Assembly (NCBI GenBank): GCA_963697805.1
Contig: CAVOPB010000001.1
Location: forward strand, 558,001 to 622,000
DNA from: VRUE01 sp963697805
Lineage (GTDB): Bacteria > Actinomycetota > Thermoleophilia > Solirubrobacterales > 70-9
Reading direction: 5' to 3'
DNA: 64,000 nt
In this document: one piece after another, positions 16,417-24,778 of the stretch
Position numbering within the stretch: position 1 is the stretch's first letter
Layout of the letters: each line of letters starts with the position of its first letter
Notes under the pieces: model-generated
Seen by the model: the letters and a program-made list of their open reading frames with translations, nothing else
Told to the model about the DNA's origin: nothing
Database searches by the model: none
Translations under genes and position numbers: made by a program

Positions 16417-17151
16417 TCACACCATCCCGAGGCCGCCGCTGACGCCGAGCGTCTCGCCGGTCACGTAGGTCGCGTCGTCGGAGGCGAGGAAGGCGACCGC
16501 CGCCGCGACCTCCTCCGGCTGGCCGAGCCGCTTCAGCTGCGTCGACTGTTTCATCGTCTCGATCACTCTCTCGCCGATCTCCCCGAACTCCTTCGCCCCC
16601 ATCAGCAGCGGCGTCTCGATCGGCCCCGGGGCGATCGAGTTGGCGGTGATCCCGTAGCGGGCGCTCTCGCGGCCGATCGCCTTCATGAACGCGATCACGC
16701 CGCCCTTCGCCGCCGAGTAGACCGCCGAGCCCTTCGAGCCGACGCGGCCCGCCTCCGAGGAGATGCTGACGATTCGACCGTATCCCGCCTCCTGCATCGG
16801 CCCGAGCGCCGCGTGGGTGCAGTTGAGCACTCCGCCGAGGTTGATCGCGATCAGCCGCTGCCACTGCTCCGGGGTCGTGTAGGTGAAGAATCCGAACTCG
16901 TCGGTTCCGGCGTTGTTGACGAGGATGTCGGGGGTGCCGATGGCCTCGACCGCAGCCTGCGCCGCCTCGAGCTCGGTGACGTCGAGCTCGATCGGGTGGC
17001 CGCTGATCTCTCCCGCGACCCGCTCAGCGCCCTCGAGGTTGATGTCGCCGACCCAAACCTCGGCGCCCTCGGCGGCGAGCCGTGCGGCGATCGCGGCGCC
17101 GATCCCACTGGCGCCCCCCGTAACCAATGCCTTCCTGCCCTCGAGCCTCAA
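16417..17151 (-). CDS. Short-chain dehydrogenase/reductase
   Basis: 244 residues from TTG 17151, which puts R-L-E-G-R-K-A-L-V-T-G at the N-terminus as in FabG-like SDRs; GGGGAG lies just upstream. Dinucleotide motif T-G-G-A-S-G-I-G, N-N-A-G, catalytic Ser in S-I-S-S-E-A-G and Y-S-A-A-K, and the P-G-P-I-E-T-P loop are all present. The frame is open further upstream to 17580, but that part is antisense to the F420 reductase and looks non-coding. Probably oxidises or reduces a hydroxyacyl/ketoacyl substrate within this operon; I cannot assign the substrate. Confidence 0.85.
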   Translation of the reverse strand: MRLEGRKALVTGGASGIGAAIAARLAAEGAEVWVGDINLEGAERVAGEISGHPIELDVTELEAAQAAVEAIGTPDILVNNAGTDEFGFFTYTTPEQWQRLIAINLGGVLNCTHAALGPMQEAGYGRIVSISSEAGRVGSKGSAVYSAAKGGVIAFMKAIGRESARYGITANSIAPGPIETPLLMGAKEFGEIGERVIETMKQSTQLKRLGQPEEVAAAVAFLASDDATYVTGETLGVSGGLGMV

Positions 17152-17202
17152 GGACTCCCCAATCTCGCGCTTTGCTCCCTCACGAAGAACCAGACTATGA
17201 CG

Positions 17203-17232
17203 TTCAGTCGCTCCGCGCTCCCGCAATAAACT
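17203..17232 (+). promoter_or_regulatory. Possible leaderless promoter of the F420 operon
   Basis: TTCAGT (17203) and TAAACT (17227) lie 18 bp apart on the plus strand, and the -10 ends 7 bp before the proposed CTG start at 17240. That is where transcription would begin, so the mRNA could be leaderless. No Shine-Dalgarno sequence is seen before 17240. Confidence 0.35.
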
Positions 17233-17239
17233 CTCCGCT

Positions 17240-17926
17240 CTGAGCGAGCCAATCCCGATAATCGGCGGCACCGGGGCGCTCGGCGCGGGCCTGGCGCTGC
17301 GCTGGGCCCAGGCCGGGCTGGCGACCGTGATCGGCTCGCGCGCCGCGGAGCGCGGCGAGGAGGCCGCGGCCCGGATCCGGGAGCGCGTCCCGGGCGCCGA
17401 GGTCGAGGGACTGGTCAACGCGGAGGCCGCGCGCCGAGGCGAGATCGTCTTCCTCACGGTTCCGTTCCGCGCCCAGTCGGAGAACCTCAACAACCTTCGC
17501 GGAGTGCTTGAGCCCGGACAGATCCTGGTCGACTGCACGGTGCCGCTTGCGGCCGCGGTCGGCGGCAAGGCCACGCGCACGCTTGGCGTCTGGCAGGGGT
17601 CGGCCGCGGAGCAGGCTCAGGAGATGGTCCCCGGCGGTGTGACCGTGGTCTCGGCACTGCACACGGTGTCCGGCCCGACCCTCGCCGACCTCGATACCGA
17701 GATCGACGAGGACATACCGATCTGCGGCGACCGCAAGGCCGACAAGGCGCGGGTCGCCCGCCTGATCGAGGCGATCCCCGGCCTGCGCCCGGTCAACGCC
17801 GGCGCGCTCGAGATGTCGCGGATCGTCGAGCAGCTGACCCCGCTGCTGATCTCGATCAACATCCGCTACAAGACCCACGCCGGGGTCCGCATCACCGGGC
17901 TTCCCGACAGGGACCATTGGGCATAG
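17240..17926 (+). CDS. npdG: NADPH-dependent F420 reductase (F420:NADP oxidoreductase)
   Basis: 228 residues if it starts at CTG 17240. Catalyses hydride exchange between reduced F420 and NADP. The N-terminal I-P-I-I-G-G-T-G-A-L-G-A-G-L-A Rossmann motif and V-I-G-S-R identify it, followed by V-F-L-T-V-P and the C-terminal L-T-P-L-L-I-S-I-N-I-R-Y-K. The only ATG/GTG/TTG in frame is GTG 17327, which would remove the nucleotide-binding motif, so the real start must lie upstream, and the frame closes at 17198-17200. CTG 17240 gives M-S-E-P-I-P-I-I-G. It heads the cofD-cofC-cofE operon. Confidence 0.85.
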   Translation: MSEPIPIIGGTGALGAGLALRWAQAGLATVIGSRAAERGEEAAARIRERVPGAEVEGLVNAEAARRGEIVFLTVPFRAQSENLNNLRGVLEPGQILVDCTVPLAAAVGGKATRTLGVWQGSAAEQAQEMVPGGVTVVSALHTVSGPTLADLDTEIDEDIPICGDRKADKARVARLIEAIPGLRPVNAGALEMSRIVEQLTPLLISINIRYKTHAGVRITGLPDRDHWA

Positions 17927-17933
17927 GAGCGCT

Positions 17934-18860
17934 GTGAGGGTCGCCCTGCTCGCGGGCGGGACCGGCGGCGCGAAACTCGGCGCCGGCCTCCAGGAGGAGA
18001 TCGGAGCCGAGCTCTCGGTGATCGCCAACACCGGCGACGACACCGAGATCCTCGGCGTCCACGTCTCACCCGATCCGGACCTCGTGACCTACTGGCTGAG
18101 CGGCGAAATCGACGCCGAGCGCGGCTGGGGCATCCGCGATGACACCTTCACGGTCTTCGAGCGGCTCACCCGGCTCGGCGCCCCCGACTGGTTCGGCCTC
18201 ACCGACCGTGACCTCGCCACCTGCCTCTATCGCCGCCAGTTCATCGACGAGGGCGGGACCCAGACCGCGGCCCAGGCGCAGATCGCCGCCGCGCTGGGGG
18301 TCGAGGCAAAGGTGCTGCCGATGAGCAACGACCCGGTGCGGACCAAGGTGCTGACCGCCGCCGGGCGCTGGGACCTGCAGGAGTACCTGATCATCCACCG
18401 CGGCCAGCCGGAGGTCACCGGGGTCGAGCTCGAGGGGATTACCGAGGCCGAGCCCAGCCCCGAGGCGGCGGCCGCCCTCGACGACACGGAGGCGATCGTG
18501 ATCGGCCCCTCCAACCCGGTGATCAGCATCGGCCCGATCCTCGCGGTGCCGGGGATGCGGGAGGCGATCGCCGCATCCGGCGTCCCTGTCATCGCCGTCA
18601 GCCCATACGTCGCCGGGGAGGTCGTCAAAGGCCCGACCGAGCGCTTCATGGACGCGATCGGCCGGCCCTCGACCGCCGCCGGAGTCGCCTCGCTCTACGC
18701 CGGGCTGATCGACGCGATGGTCGTCGATGAGGCCGATCCGGACCCGCCACCGGGCGAGATCCGCACCCAGGCGGCGCCGACGCTGATGGACAGCGCCGCC
18801 GCCCGGGCTCGGCTGGCGCGCATCGTGCTCGACCTTGCCGCTAGCTTGAGCGAAGGTTGA
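17934..18860 (+). CDS. cofD: 2-phospho-L-lactate transferase (LPPG:FO transferase)
   Basis: 308 residues, the usual length for CofD/FbiA. Transfers the phospholactyl (or phosphoenolpyruvyl, in actinobacteria) group to FO to make F420-0 or its dehydro form. Motifs: L-A-G-G-T-G-G-A-K-L at the N-terminus, N-T-G-D-D, L-S-G-E-I-D, F-I-D-E-G-G, and I-G-P-S-N-P-V-I-S-I-G-P-I-L. GTG 17934 starts 7 bp after the reductase. The stop overlaps the TTG start of cofC. Confidence 0.95.
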   Translation: MRVALLAGGTGGAKLGAGLQEEIGAELSVIANTGDDTEILGVHVSPDPDLVTYWLSGEIDAERGWGIRDDTFTVFERLTRLGAPDWFGLTDRDLATCLYRRQFIDEGGTQTAAQAQIAAALGVEAKVLPMSNDPVRTKVLTAAGRWDLQEYLIIHRGQPEVTGVELEGITEAEPSPEAAAALDDTEAIVIGPSNPVISIGPILAVPGMREAIAASGVPVIAVSPYVAGEVVKGPTERFMDAIGRPSTAAGVASLYAGLIDAMVVDEADPDPPPGEIRTQAAPTLMDSAAARARLARIVLDLAASLSEG

Positions 18861-19498
18861 AGGCGACGGCGGTACTCCCGGTGAAGGTGTTCGCCGAGGC
18901 GAAGCGGCGACTCGCCTCCGGCATCGAGGACGAGCAGCGGCTGACCCTGGTCGCCGCGATGCTCGCCGACGTGCTCGAGGCGATCGCGTCGGCGCGGATG
19001 ATCGAGCGGATCGTGGTCGTCAGCGACGAGCCCGGCGCGTCCGCGCCGGCGGCGGAGGCGGGCGCCGAGCTGATCCCCGACACTCCCGGCGCCGGGCACT
19101 CGGAGGCGACCCTCGCCGGAATCGACCGCGCGCTCGAGGGAGGAGCGGAGTGCGTGGTGCTCCTCCCCGGCGACTGCCCCCTGCTCGACCCGCGCGAGCT
19201 CGACCGGCTCCTCACCGGCGTGCCCGAGCGATACGTGGCGATCGTCCCCGACCGCCACGGGACCGGCACCAACGCCCTCGTCCTCGCCCCACCCGGGTCG
19301 ATCCGCCCCGCCTTCGGCGAGGGCAGCCGCGACCGCCACGTCGCCGCTGCCCGCGAGGCCGGGATCCCGTTCGCGGTCGAGGAGGTCCCGTCGCTCGGCC
19401 TCGACCTCGACACGCCGGCCGACGTCGTCGCGCTGACCCGCGAGCTCGCGTCGCGCCCGGGCCGCGCCCGCCGCACCGCGAAGGTCCTCGGCATATGA
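18857..19498 (+). CDS. cofC: 2-phospho-L-lactate / phosphoenolpyruvate guanylyltransferase
   Basis: 213 residues of the CofC/FbiD family, which activates phospholactate or PEP with GTP for CofD. L-P-V-K-x-F-A-E-A-K-R-R-L near the start, V-V-S-D-E-P, L-L-P-G-D-C-P-L-L and D-L-D-T-P-A-D are the family motifs. The start is TTG 18857 overlapping the cofD stop (TTGA). Its own stop overlaps cofE (ATGA). Strongly coupled operon. Confidence 0.93.
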   Translation: MKATAVLPVKVFAEAKRRLASGIEDEQRLTLVAAMLADVLEAIASARMIERIVVVSDEPGASAPAAEAGAELIPDTPGAGHSEATLAGIDRALEGGAECVVLLPGDCPLLDPRELDRLLTGVPERYVAIVPDRHGTGTNALVLAPPGSIRPAFGEGSRDRHVAAAREAGIPFAVEEVPSLGLDLDTPADVVALTRELASRPGRARRTAKVLGI

Positions 19499-20241
19499 GC
19501 TCGCTCGAGGTCTTCCCGGTCGAGGGCCTGCCCGAGTTCGAGAAGGGGATGGCGGTCGGCGAGGAGATCGCCGGCCGCGCCGAGCTCGACAACGGCGACG
19601 TGGTCGTCATCTCCCAGAAGATCGTCTCCAAGGCCGAGGGACGGGTGCTCCGGCTGTCCTCGGCGATCCCGGGCGCCGAGGCGCGGCGACTGGCCGCGGT
19701 CCTCGGCAAGGACCCGGCGCTGGTCGAGCTGATCCTCACCGAGAGCCGCCGCGTCCTGCGGGCCGAGCGCGGTGTCCTGATCGTCGAGACCCGCCACGGC
19801 CTCGTCTGCGCCAACGCCGGCGTCGACACCTCGAACCTTCCCGAGCCGGGCATGGTGGCGCTGCTGCCCGAGGACCCCGACGCCTCGGCGCGGCGGATCC
19901 GCGCCGAGATCGAGGCGTCGGCCGGGAGGCGCGTGGGGGTCGTCATCGCCGACAGCTTCGGCCGCGCCTGGCGCCTCGGCCAGGCAGAGGTCGCGATCGG
20001 CTGCGCCGGCCTCCGGCCGCTCGACGACTGGCGCGGCCGTGAGGACGCCGGCGGACGCACCCTCGAGGCGACCCAGATCGCGGTGGCCGACGAGGCGGCC
20101 GCGGCAGCCGACCTCGTCCGCGACAAGTCGAGCCGCGTCCCGGCGACGGTCATCCGCGGGCTCGGGCGTTTCGTGACCGAGGAGGACGGCCCCGGCGCCC
20201 TCGCGCTGCGGCGCCCCGCCGAGGAGGACCTGTTCCGCTAG
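19495..20241 (+). CDS. cofE: Coenzyme F420:L-glutamate ligase
   Basis: 248 residues. Adds L-glutamate to F420-0, GTP-dependent. Motifs: V-I-S-Q-K-I-V-S-K-A-E-G-R, T-R-H-G-L-V-C-A-N-A-G-V-D-x-S-N, A-D-S-F-G-R-A-W-R-L-G-Q and the C-terminal D-K-S-S-R-V-P-A-T-V-I-R-G. It corresponds to the N-terminal domain of actinobacterial FbiB; the C-terminal nitroreductase-like domain of FbiB is absent. ATG 19495 overlaps the cofC stop. Confidence 0.95.
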   Translation: MSSLEVFPVEGLPEFEKGMAVGEEIAGRAELDNGDVVVISQKIVSKAEGRVLRLSSAIPGAEARRLAAVLGKDPALVELILTESRRVLRAERGVLIVETRHGLVCANAGVDTSNLPEPGMVALLPEDPDASARRIRAEIEASAGRRVGVVIADSFGRAWRLGQAEVAIGCAGLRPLDDWRGREDAGGRTLEATQIAVADEAAAAADLVRDKSSRVPATVIRGLGRFVTEEDGPGALALRRPAEEDLFR

Positions 20242-20250
20242 GCCTCACGG

Positions 20251-20285
20251 ATCAAGTTGACCATCCATCCCATGGTCAACTTGAT
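20251..20285. repeat. Inverted repeat, copy 1 of the ATCAAGTTGACC family
   Basis: Perfect 14-bp arms (ATCAAGTTGACCAT and ATGGTCAACTTGAT) with a 7-nt loop, between the convergent ends of cofE and the alcohol dehydrogenase gene. It may serve as a bidirectional terminator, but there is no T-run and the arm sequence recurs at 39299 and 40341. Confidence 0.8.
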
Positions 20286-20298
20286 GGGCTGGCTCAGA

Positions 20299-21285
20299 TC
20301 AGGCAATTGAGAGCACGGCGGCGCCGCGCAGCGCGCCGCTGCGGATCGACTCGAGCGCCTCGTTCGCGCCGCTCAGAGGGTGGACCTCGATATCGGTCTC
20401 GATCGGCAGATCGTCGGCGAGGGCGAAGAACTCCTCGCCGTCGCGACGGGTCAGGTTGGCGACCGAGCCGAGCGACCTCTCGCCCCAGAGGATCTCGTAG
20501 GGAAACGCCGGGATGTCGCTCATGTGGATGCCGGCGCTGATGACCCGCGCCCCCTTGGCGCTGACCCGGAGCGCCGCCGGCATCAGGGCTCCGACCGGGG
20601 CGAAGACGATCGCGCCATCGAGTTCCTCCGGCGGCGACTCCGTCGAGGGGCCGGCCCACTCGGCGCCGAGGCTCCGCGCGAACTCCTGGCCCTCGTCATC
20701 GCCCTCGCGGGTGAAGGCGAAGACCCGCCGGCCCTGGTGGGCCGCGATCTGGCAGAGGATGTGTGCCGAGGCGCCGAAGCCGTAGAAGCCGACGCGCTCG
20801 GCGTCGCCGATCAGGCGCAGAGCGCGGTACCCGATCAGACCCGCGCAGAGCAGTGGCGCCGCCTTCGCATCGACGTAGCCACTCGGGATCGGCAGGCAGT
20901 AGCGCTCGTCGGCCACCGCCAGCTCGGCGTAGCCACCGTCGATGTCATAGCCGGTGAAGCGGGCCCGGTCACAGAGGTTCTCGCGACCGCTGCGGCAGTA
21001 GCGACACTCGCCGCAGGTCCAGCCGAGCCAGGGGACGCCGACACGCTCGCCGACGGCGAACCGCTCCGCCCCCTCGCCGACGGCCGCGACCTCGCCGACG
21101 ATCTGGTGGCCCAGCACCAGAGGGAGCTTCGGCTCGCTCAGGTCTCCGTCGACGATGTGGAGGTCGGTGCGGCAGACGCCGCAGGCCGAGACCGAGATCA
21201 GGATCTGTCCAGCCCCCGGCTCCGGCGCCGGAAGCTCGGCGGGCCGGAGGGGCTCGCGCTGCCGCTCCAGGACCATCGCCCTCAT
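20299..21285 (-). CDS. Zinc-dependent alcohol dehydrogenase family protein
   Basis: 328 residues of the MDR superfamily. Catalytic zinc region C-G-V-C-R-T-D-L-H and G-H-Q-I-V-G-E-V, and structural zinc cysteines in C-G-E-C-R-Y-C-R-S-G-R-E-N-L-C. The cofactor site reads G-F-Y-G-F-G-A-S-A-H, suggesting NAD(P). It is close to the AdhA-type group of actinobacteria. Substrate unknown. It converges on the F420 operon and shares a strand with the downstream secreted protein and FO synthase genes. Confidence 0.88.
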   Translation of the reverse strand: MRAMVLERQREPLRPAELPAPEPGAGQILISVSACGVCRTDLHIVDGDLSEPKLPLVLGHQIVGEVAAVGEGAERFAVGERVGVPWLGWTCGECRYCRSGRENLCDRARFTGYDIDGGYAELAVADERYCLPIPSGYVDAKAAPLLCAGLIGYRALRLIGDAERVGFYGFGASAHILCQIAAHQGRRVFAFTREGDDEGQEFARSLGAEWAGPSTESPPEELDGAIVFAPVGALMPAALRVSAKGARVISAGIHMSDIPAFPYEILWGERSLGSVANLTRRDGEEFFALADDLPIETDIEVHPLSGANEALESIRSGALRGAAVLSIA

Positions 21286-21295
21286 CGGCTCGATC

Positions 21296-22363
21296 TCAGG
21301 GTTCGACCGATTCCAGGCTGGCGGCGTCGAGGCGAATTTCGGACGTCCCCTGGACCCGGGTCGGGTCGCGCAGGAGTCCGACTTCGATCTGGGCGGAGGT
21401 GCTGCCCGGCGCGATCAGGCTGACCCCGTCGCGCGCGTCGACCAGTTCGCCGTCGAGGGAGAGGGTGTAGAAGCCGTCGCCTGCGCTCGAGGCCCTGAAG
21501 CTGATCACGACGTCGTGCCAGGTTCGTTCGCTGAACGGCGCCAGGAACCGGTCGCCACCCATCGCGTCTCCGCTCGCCCAGAGGCCCCGGCCGGAATTCA
21601 GCGGATCCGCCATCCCTTCCTGCCAGAGCTGGAGGCCGAGGGTGCGGGTGTCGCTGGCGTCGCTCATGAACTGGACGAGGACGTTGTCGGCCCCGGGCTC
21701 CCCGTAGACCATCGACTGGACATAGAACGAAAAGCTGAAGGTGTATTCGTCGCCCTCGTGGATCTGGACCGCGCCTTCGCTGCCGCCGTCGCCGCCGACG
21801 ATCAGCAGCGAGCGGGACTGTTCGCCGGTCAGCCGGAACACGCTCGCGCTGCTGCCGTCGCGGACGACGCCGCGGACGACCCTGGGCGGGATGTTCCCGG
21901 CCGGCGCCGTGCTCCATCCATCGAGGCCGTTCTCGAAGTTGGCGACCAGCTTCATCTTCTCCGGCGCCGGCGCCGCGGGAGCCGCGGGCGGAGCCGAGAC
22001 CAGCACCGGCTCGGCCGGAGCTTCAGGAGCTTCCGGCGCGGGAGCGACGGGCGCCGGCGTGATCGGGCCGGTCGTTCCGGCGGGGCGTGCGGCGGAGATC
22101 CCGATGCGCGGGGCCGGTCCGCTCTTCGCGACGACCGCGACGGGCCTGCTCGCCATCACCGCGACGCCGATCGGCGCCGGGACGGCCTGGGCCAGGGCCA
22201 CCTGCCGGCCGGGAGCGACGGGGACGGAGTCACCGAGGTCGACCCCGATGCCGGGGGCGAGGGTCAGGTCAGGCGCAAGGCTCTCCTCGTCCCAGGGATG
22301 GAGGCTGAGAAGCGCGGCCGCCGCCAGGGCAGCGAGCAGCGCCAGGAGTGAAAAAACCGCCAG
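21296..22363 (-). CDS. Membrane-anchored or secreted polysaccharide-lyase-like protein
   Basis: 355 residues if CTG 22363 is the start. It begins with a hydrophobic segment (AVFSLLALLAALAAAALLSL), followed by a long Ala/Pro-rich linker (about residues 75-150) and a jelly-roll-like C-terminal domain (N-F-E-N-G-L-D-G-W, Q-S-R-S-L-L, F-S-F-S-F-Y-V-Q, Q-L-W-Q-E-G, W-H-D-V-V-I-S-F-R, F-Y-T-L-S-L-D-G). This resembles heparin-lyase/PL20-like domains, but no catalytic residues can be confirmed. No ATG, GTG or TTG precedes the hydrophobic segment. AAGGGGAGG lies about 10 bases before the CTG, which supports that start. Confidence 0.6.
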   Translation of the reverse strand: MAVFSLLALLAALAAAALLSLHPWDEESLAPDLTLAPGIGVDLGDSVPVAPGRQVALAQAVPAPIGVAVMASRPVAVVAKSGPAPRIGISAARPAGTTGPITPAPVAPAPEAPEAPAEPVLVSAPPAAPAAPAPEKMKLVANFENGLDGWSTAPAGNIPPRVVRGVVRDGSSASVFRLTGEQSRSLLIVGGDGGSEGAVQIHEGDEYTFSFSFYVQSMVYGEPGADNVLVQFMSDASDTRTLGLQLWQEGMADPLNSGRGLWASGDAMGGDRFLAPFSERTWHDVVISFRASSAGDGFYTLSLDGELVDARDGVSLIAPGSTSAQIEVGLLRDPTRVQGTSEIRLDAASLESVEP

Positions 22364-22422
22364 TCCCGGAAAACCTCCCCTTGCTACCGAAGAATGAGTA
22401 GCGATGCGGGAACAATAGGCGC

Positions 22423-24720
22423 TCAGTAAGTCTCGATCAAGTCGTAGAGCGTCGTTCTTTGCGCCGGGGTGCGGCCGGCGGCGCGCGCGGCGCCGATCAG
22501 CTGCTCGGGATCGAGCCGGACCCCGTGCTGGGAGCCGGCCATCCGGGAGATGTTCTCCTCCATCAGGGTTCCGCCGAGGTCGTTGACCCCCCAGCGCAGC
22601 GACTCGGTCGCGGCCTCGATCCCCATCTTCACCCAGCTCGCCTGCAGGTTGGGGATCGTCTTCCCCAGCGCCAGCCTGAACGCCGCCGTGTGCTTGAGGT
22701 TCTCGGCCCTGGAGATCTCCTCGATGCCGTGGGTGCGGCCGAGCATCGTGTTGAACGGGATGAAGCTGAGCGGGACGAACTCGGTGATCCCACCGGTCCG
22801 CTCCTGCAGCGCCCGCACCACCCGCATGTGGCGGGCCAGCTCGCGCGGCTCCTCGATGTGGCCGAACATCACCGTCGAGGTCGAGCGCAGCCCGGCCCGG
22901 TGGGAGGCTTCGATGATCTCGACCCAGCGCTCGACCGGCAGCTTGTTCGGCGATATCCGCTGCCTGACGCCGTCGTCGAGGACCTCGGCCGCGGTCCCCG
23001 GGGTCGAGCCGAGCCCGCACTCGAGCAGGTACTCGAAGACCTCGTCCGGGCTCCTGCCCGAGCGCTCGCACATGTAGTGGACCTCCATCGGCGAGTAGGC
23101 GTGGAGGTGCAGCTCGGGCGCGACCTCCTTGGCGAGGCGCAGCCACCGGCCGTACTCCTCGAGGGTGAGGTCGGGATGGATCCCACCCTGCATGCAGAGC
23201 TCGGTGGCGCCGTACTCGACCGCCTCGCGGATCCGGGCGGCGAAGTCCTCCTCCGAGACCTCATAGGCGTCGGGGGAGCGCCGGCCCTGGCCGAACCCGC
23301 AGAAGGCGCAACCGACGACGCAGATGTTGGTGAAGTTGATGTTGCGGTTGACGACGAACGTCACCCGCTCGCCGGCCAGCTCGGCGCGCAGCTCGTCGGC
23401 GGCGGCACGCATCTCCTCGATCACCTCCGGCCGGGTCTCGGCGAACAGCGCGGTCAGCTCGTCCTCGCTCAGCTCCTCGCCCTCCCGGCCCCTCGCGATC
23501 GCCCGGCTCGCCAGCCCCGGGTCGATCGACTCGTCCCGCCTGCGGCCGGATCCCCGCCGCGGGATGAAGCTCCAGTACTTCAGCTTGATCACGTCGAGGA
23601 CCCCCTGCTCCATCCAATCGGGGTCCATGTACTGCGGATAGACGCAGAGCCGCTCGGTCAGCGCATAGCCCCGCGGCGCCAACTCCTTCCGCACCTGGTG
23701 CGGCGAAGGAAACGCATGCTCCGGCGAGATGTGGTCCCCATTCGCCGACAGGCCCCCAAGGTCCGTCGCCCCCGCATCGACCAACTCGGCCCATGCATCT
23801 GACAGATTCGGAGGGACCTGGATTCCCACCTCCGGCATCAACCTCCGGCACTCCTGGATCAATCGCTTGATGTCCCCGATCGAAATCGGGTTCGCCCAGG
23901 TCGGCAACTCCGCCGATGGTGGCTCCGCCGATGGGGGTGGCGGGGATTCCCCTGCAGGGAACTCGCGAAGCGACCTCACCTGTGTCCCGGGCTCACTGTG
24001 ATGCGGAGCCCCGGCGGGGGGATCCCCGTCGCCCCCCCACCGCTTGCGCGAAGCCTCATCGGCGATCTCGGCAACCTCACGCCCGTAGTACCGCGGATGG
24101 GGAACGAAGTTCTGCAGGATCACCTCCTGGATGTGCCCATGACGATCGTGGGCCGCGGCCAGCGCTTCGAGCGATTCGATCCGCTCCTGCTCGGTCTCTC
24201 CAATGCCCACCAGGATTCCGGAGGTGAATGGGATGTTGAGCTCCCCCGCCATCTCGATCGTCGCCAGGCGCCGCGCCGGGTGCTTGGTCGGGGAACCGGC
24301 ATGAACGGTCTCCATCAGCCGCTCGGAGACCGACTCGAGCATCAGCCCCTGCGAGGCGGTCACCTCCCGCAGCCGGGCGAGGTCATCGCGCCCGAGGACG
24401 CCGATGTTGGTGTGCGGCAGGATGCCGCGCTCGAGCGCCCGCTCGCAGGCCCAGACGACGTAGGAGGTGAAGTCGGCGTGCCCCCACTCGGCCAGGCGCG
24501 CCGCCACCTCCGGGTTCACCTCGGGACGCTCGCCCGTCAGGACCAGCAGCTCCTTGGCGTTTCGCCGCACCGCCTCCTCGAGCCGGCGCTCGACCTCATC
24601 CGGGGGATGAATATGGGCGCGCCGCGTCGCGAACGCGCAGTACTTGCAGTAGCACTGGCAGGTGCGCGAGAGGGAGAGCGTGTAGTTCCGAGAGAAGGTG
24701 ACCCGGCGCACCCCCATCAC
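22423..24720 (-). CDS. fbiC: Fused FO synthase (CofG-CofH), 7,8-didemethyl-8-hydroxy-5-deazariboflavin synthase
   Basis: 765 residues; the usual fused FbiC is a little over 800. Makes FO, the deazaflavin chromophore of F420, from tyrosine and the pyrimidine precursor. The N-terminal CofG half has radical-SAM cysteines C21, C25 and C28 (C-Q-C-Y-C-K-Y-C); the CofH half has C467, C471 and C474 (C-V-V-G-C-A-F-C). G-I-L-V-G-I-G-E-T and F-V-P-L-S-F-I-P-F-N are typical. Residues about 225-280 are an unusual Pro/Ser/Gly-rich insert inside the CofG half. Supplies FO to CofD encoded on the opposite strand. Confidence 0.95.
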   Translation of the reverse strand: MMGVRRVTFSRNYTLSLSRTCQCYCKYCAFATRRAHIHPPDEVERRLEEAVRRNAKELLVLTGERPEVNPEVAARLAEWGHADFTSYVVWACERALERGILPHTNIGVLGRDDLARLREVTASQGLMLESVSERLMETVHAGSPTKHPARRLATIEMAGELNIPFTSGILVGIGETEQERIESLEALAAAHDRHGHIQEVILQNFVPHPRYYGREVAEIADEASRKRWGGDGDPPAGAPHHSEPGTQVRSLREFPAGESPPPPSAEPPSAELPTWANPISIGDIKRLIQECRRLMPEVGIQVPPNLSDAWAELVDAGATDLGGLSANGDHISPEHAFPSPHQVRKELAPRGYALTERLCVYPQYMDPDWMEQGVLDVIKLKYWSFIPRRGSGRRRDESIDPGLASRAIARGREGEELSEDELTALFAETRPEVIEEMRAAADELRAELAGERVTFVVNRNINFTNICVVGCAFCGFGQGRRSPDAYEVSEEDFAARIREAVEYGATELCMQGGIHPDLTLEEYGRWLRLAKEVAPELHLHAYSPMEVHYMCERSGRSPDEVFEYLLECGLGSTPGTAAEVLDDGVRQRISPNKLPVERWVEIIEASHRAGLRSTSTVMFGHIEEPRELARHMRVVRALQERTGGITEFVPLSFIPFNTMLGRTHGIEEISRAENLKHTAAFRLALGKTIPNLQASWVKMGIEAATESLRWGVNDLGGTLMEENISRMAGSQHGVRLDPEQLIGAARAAGRTPAQRTTLYDLIETY

Positions 24721-24778
24721 GCTACTGCAAGCCCGCCGGGCCCGATCGGGCCCGACGGCTATCGCAGGGTCTGCAGGG

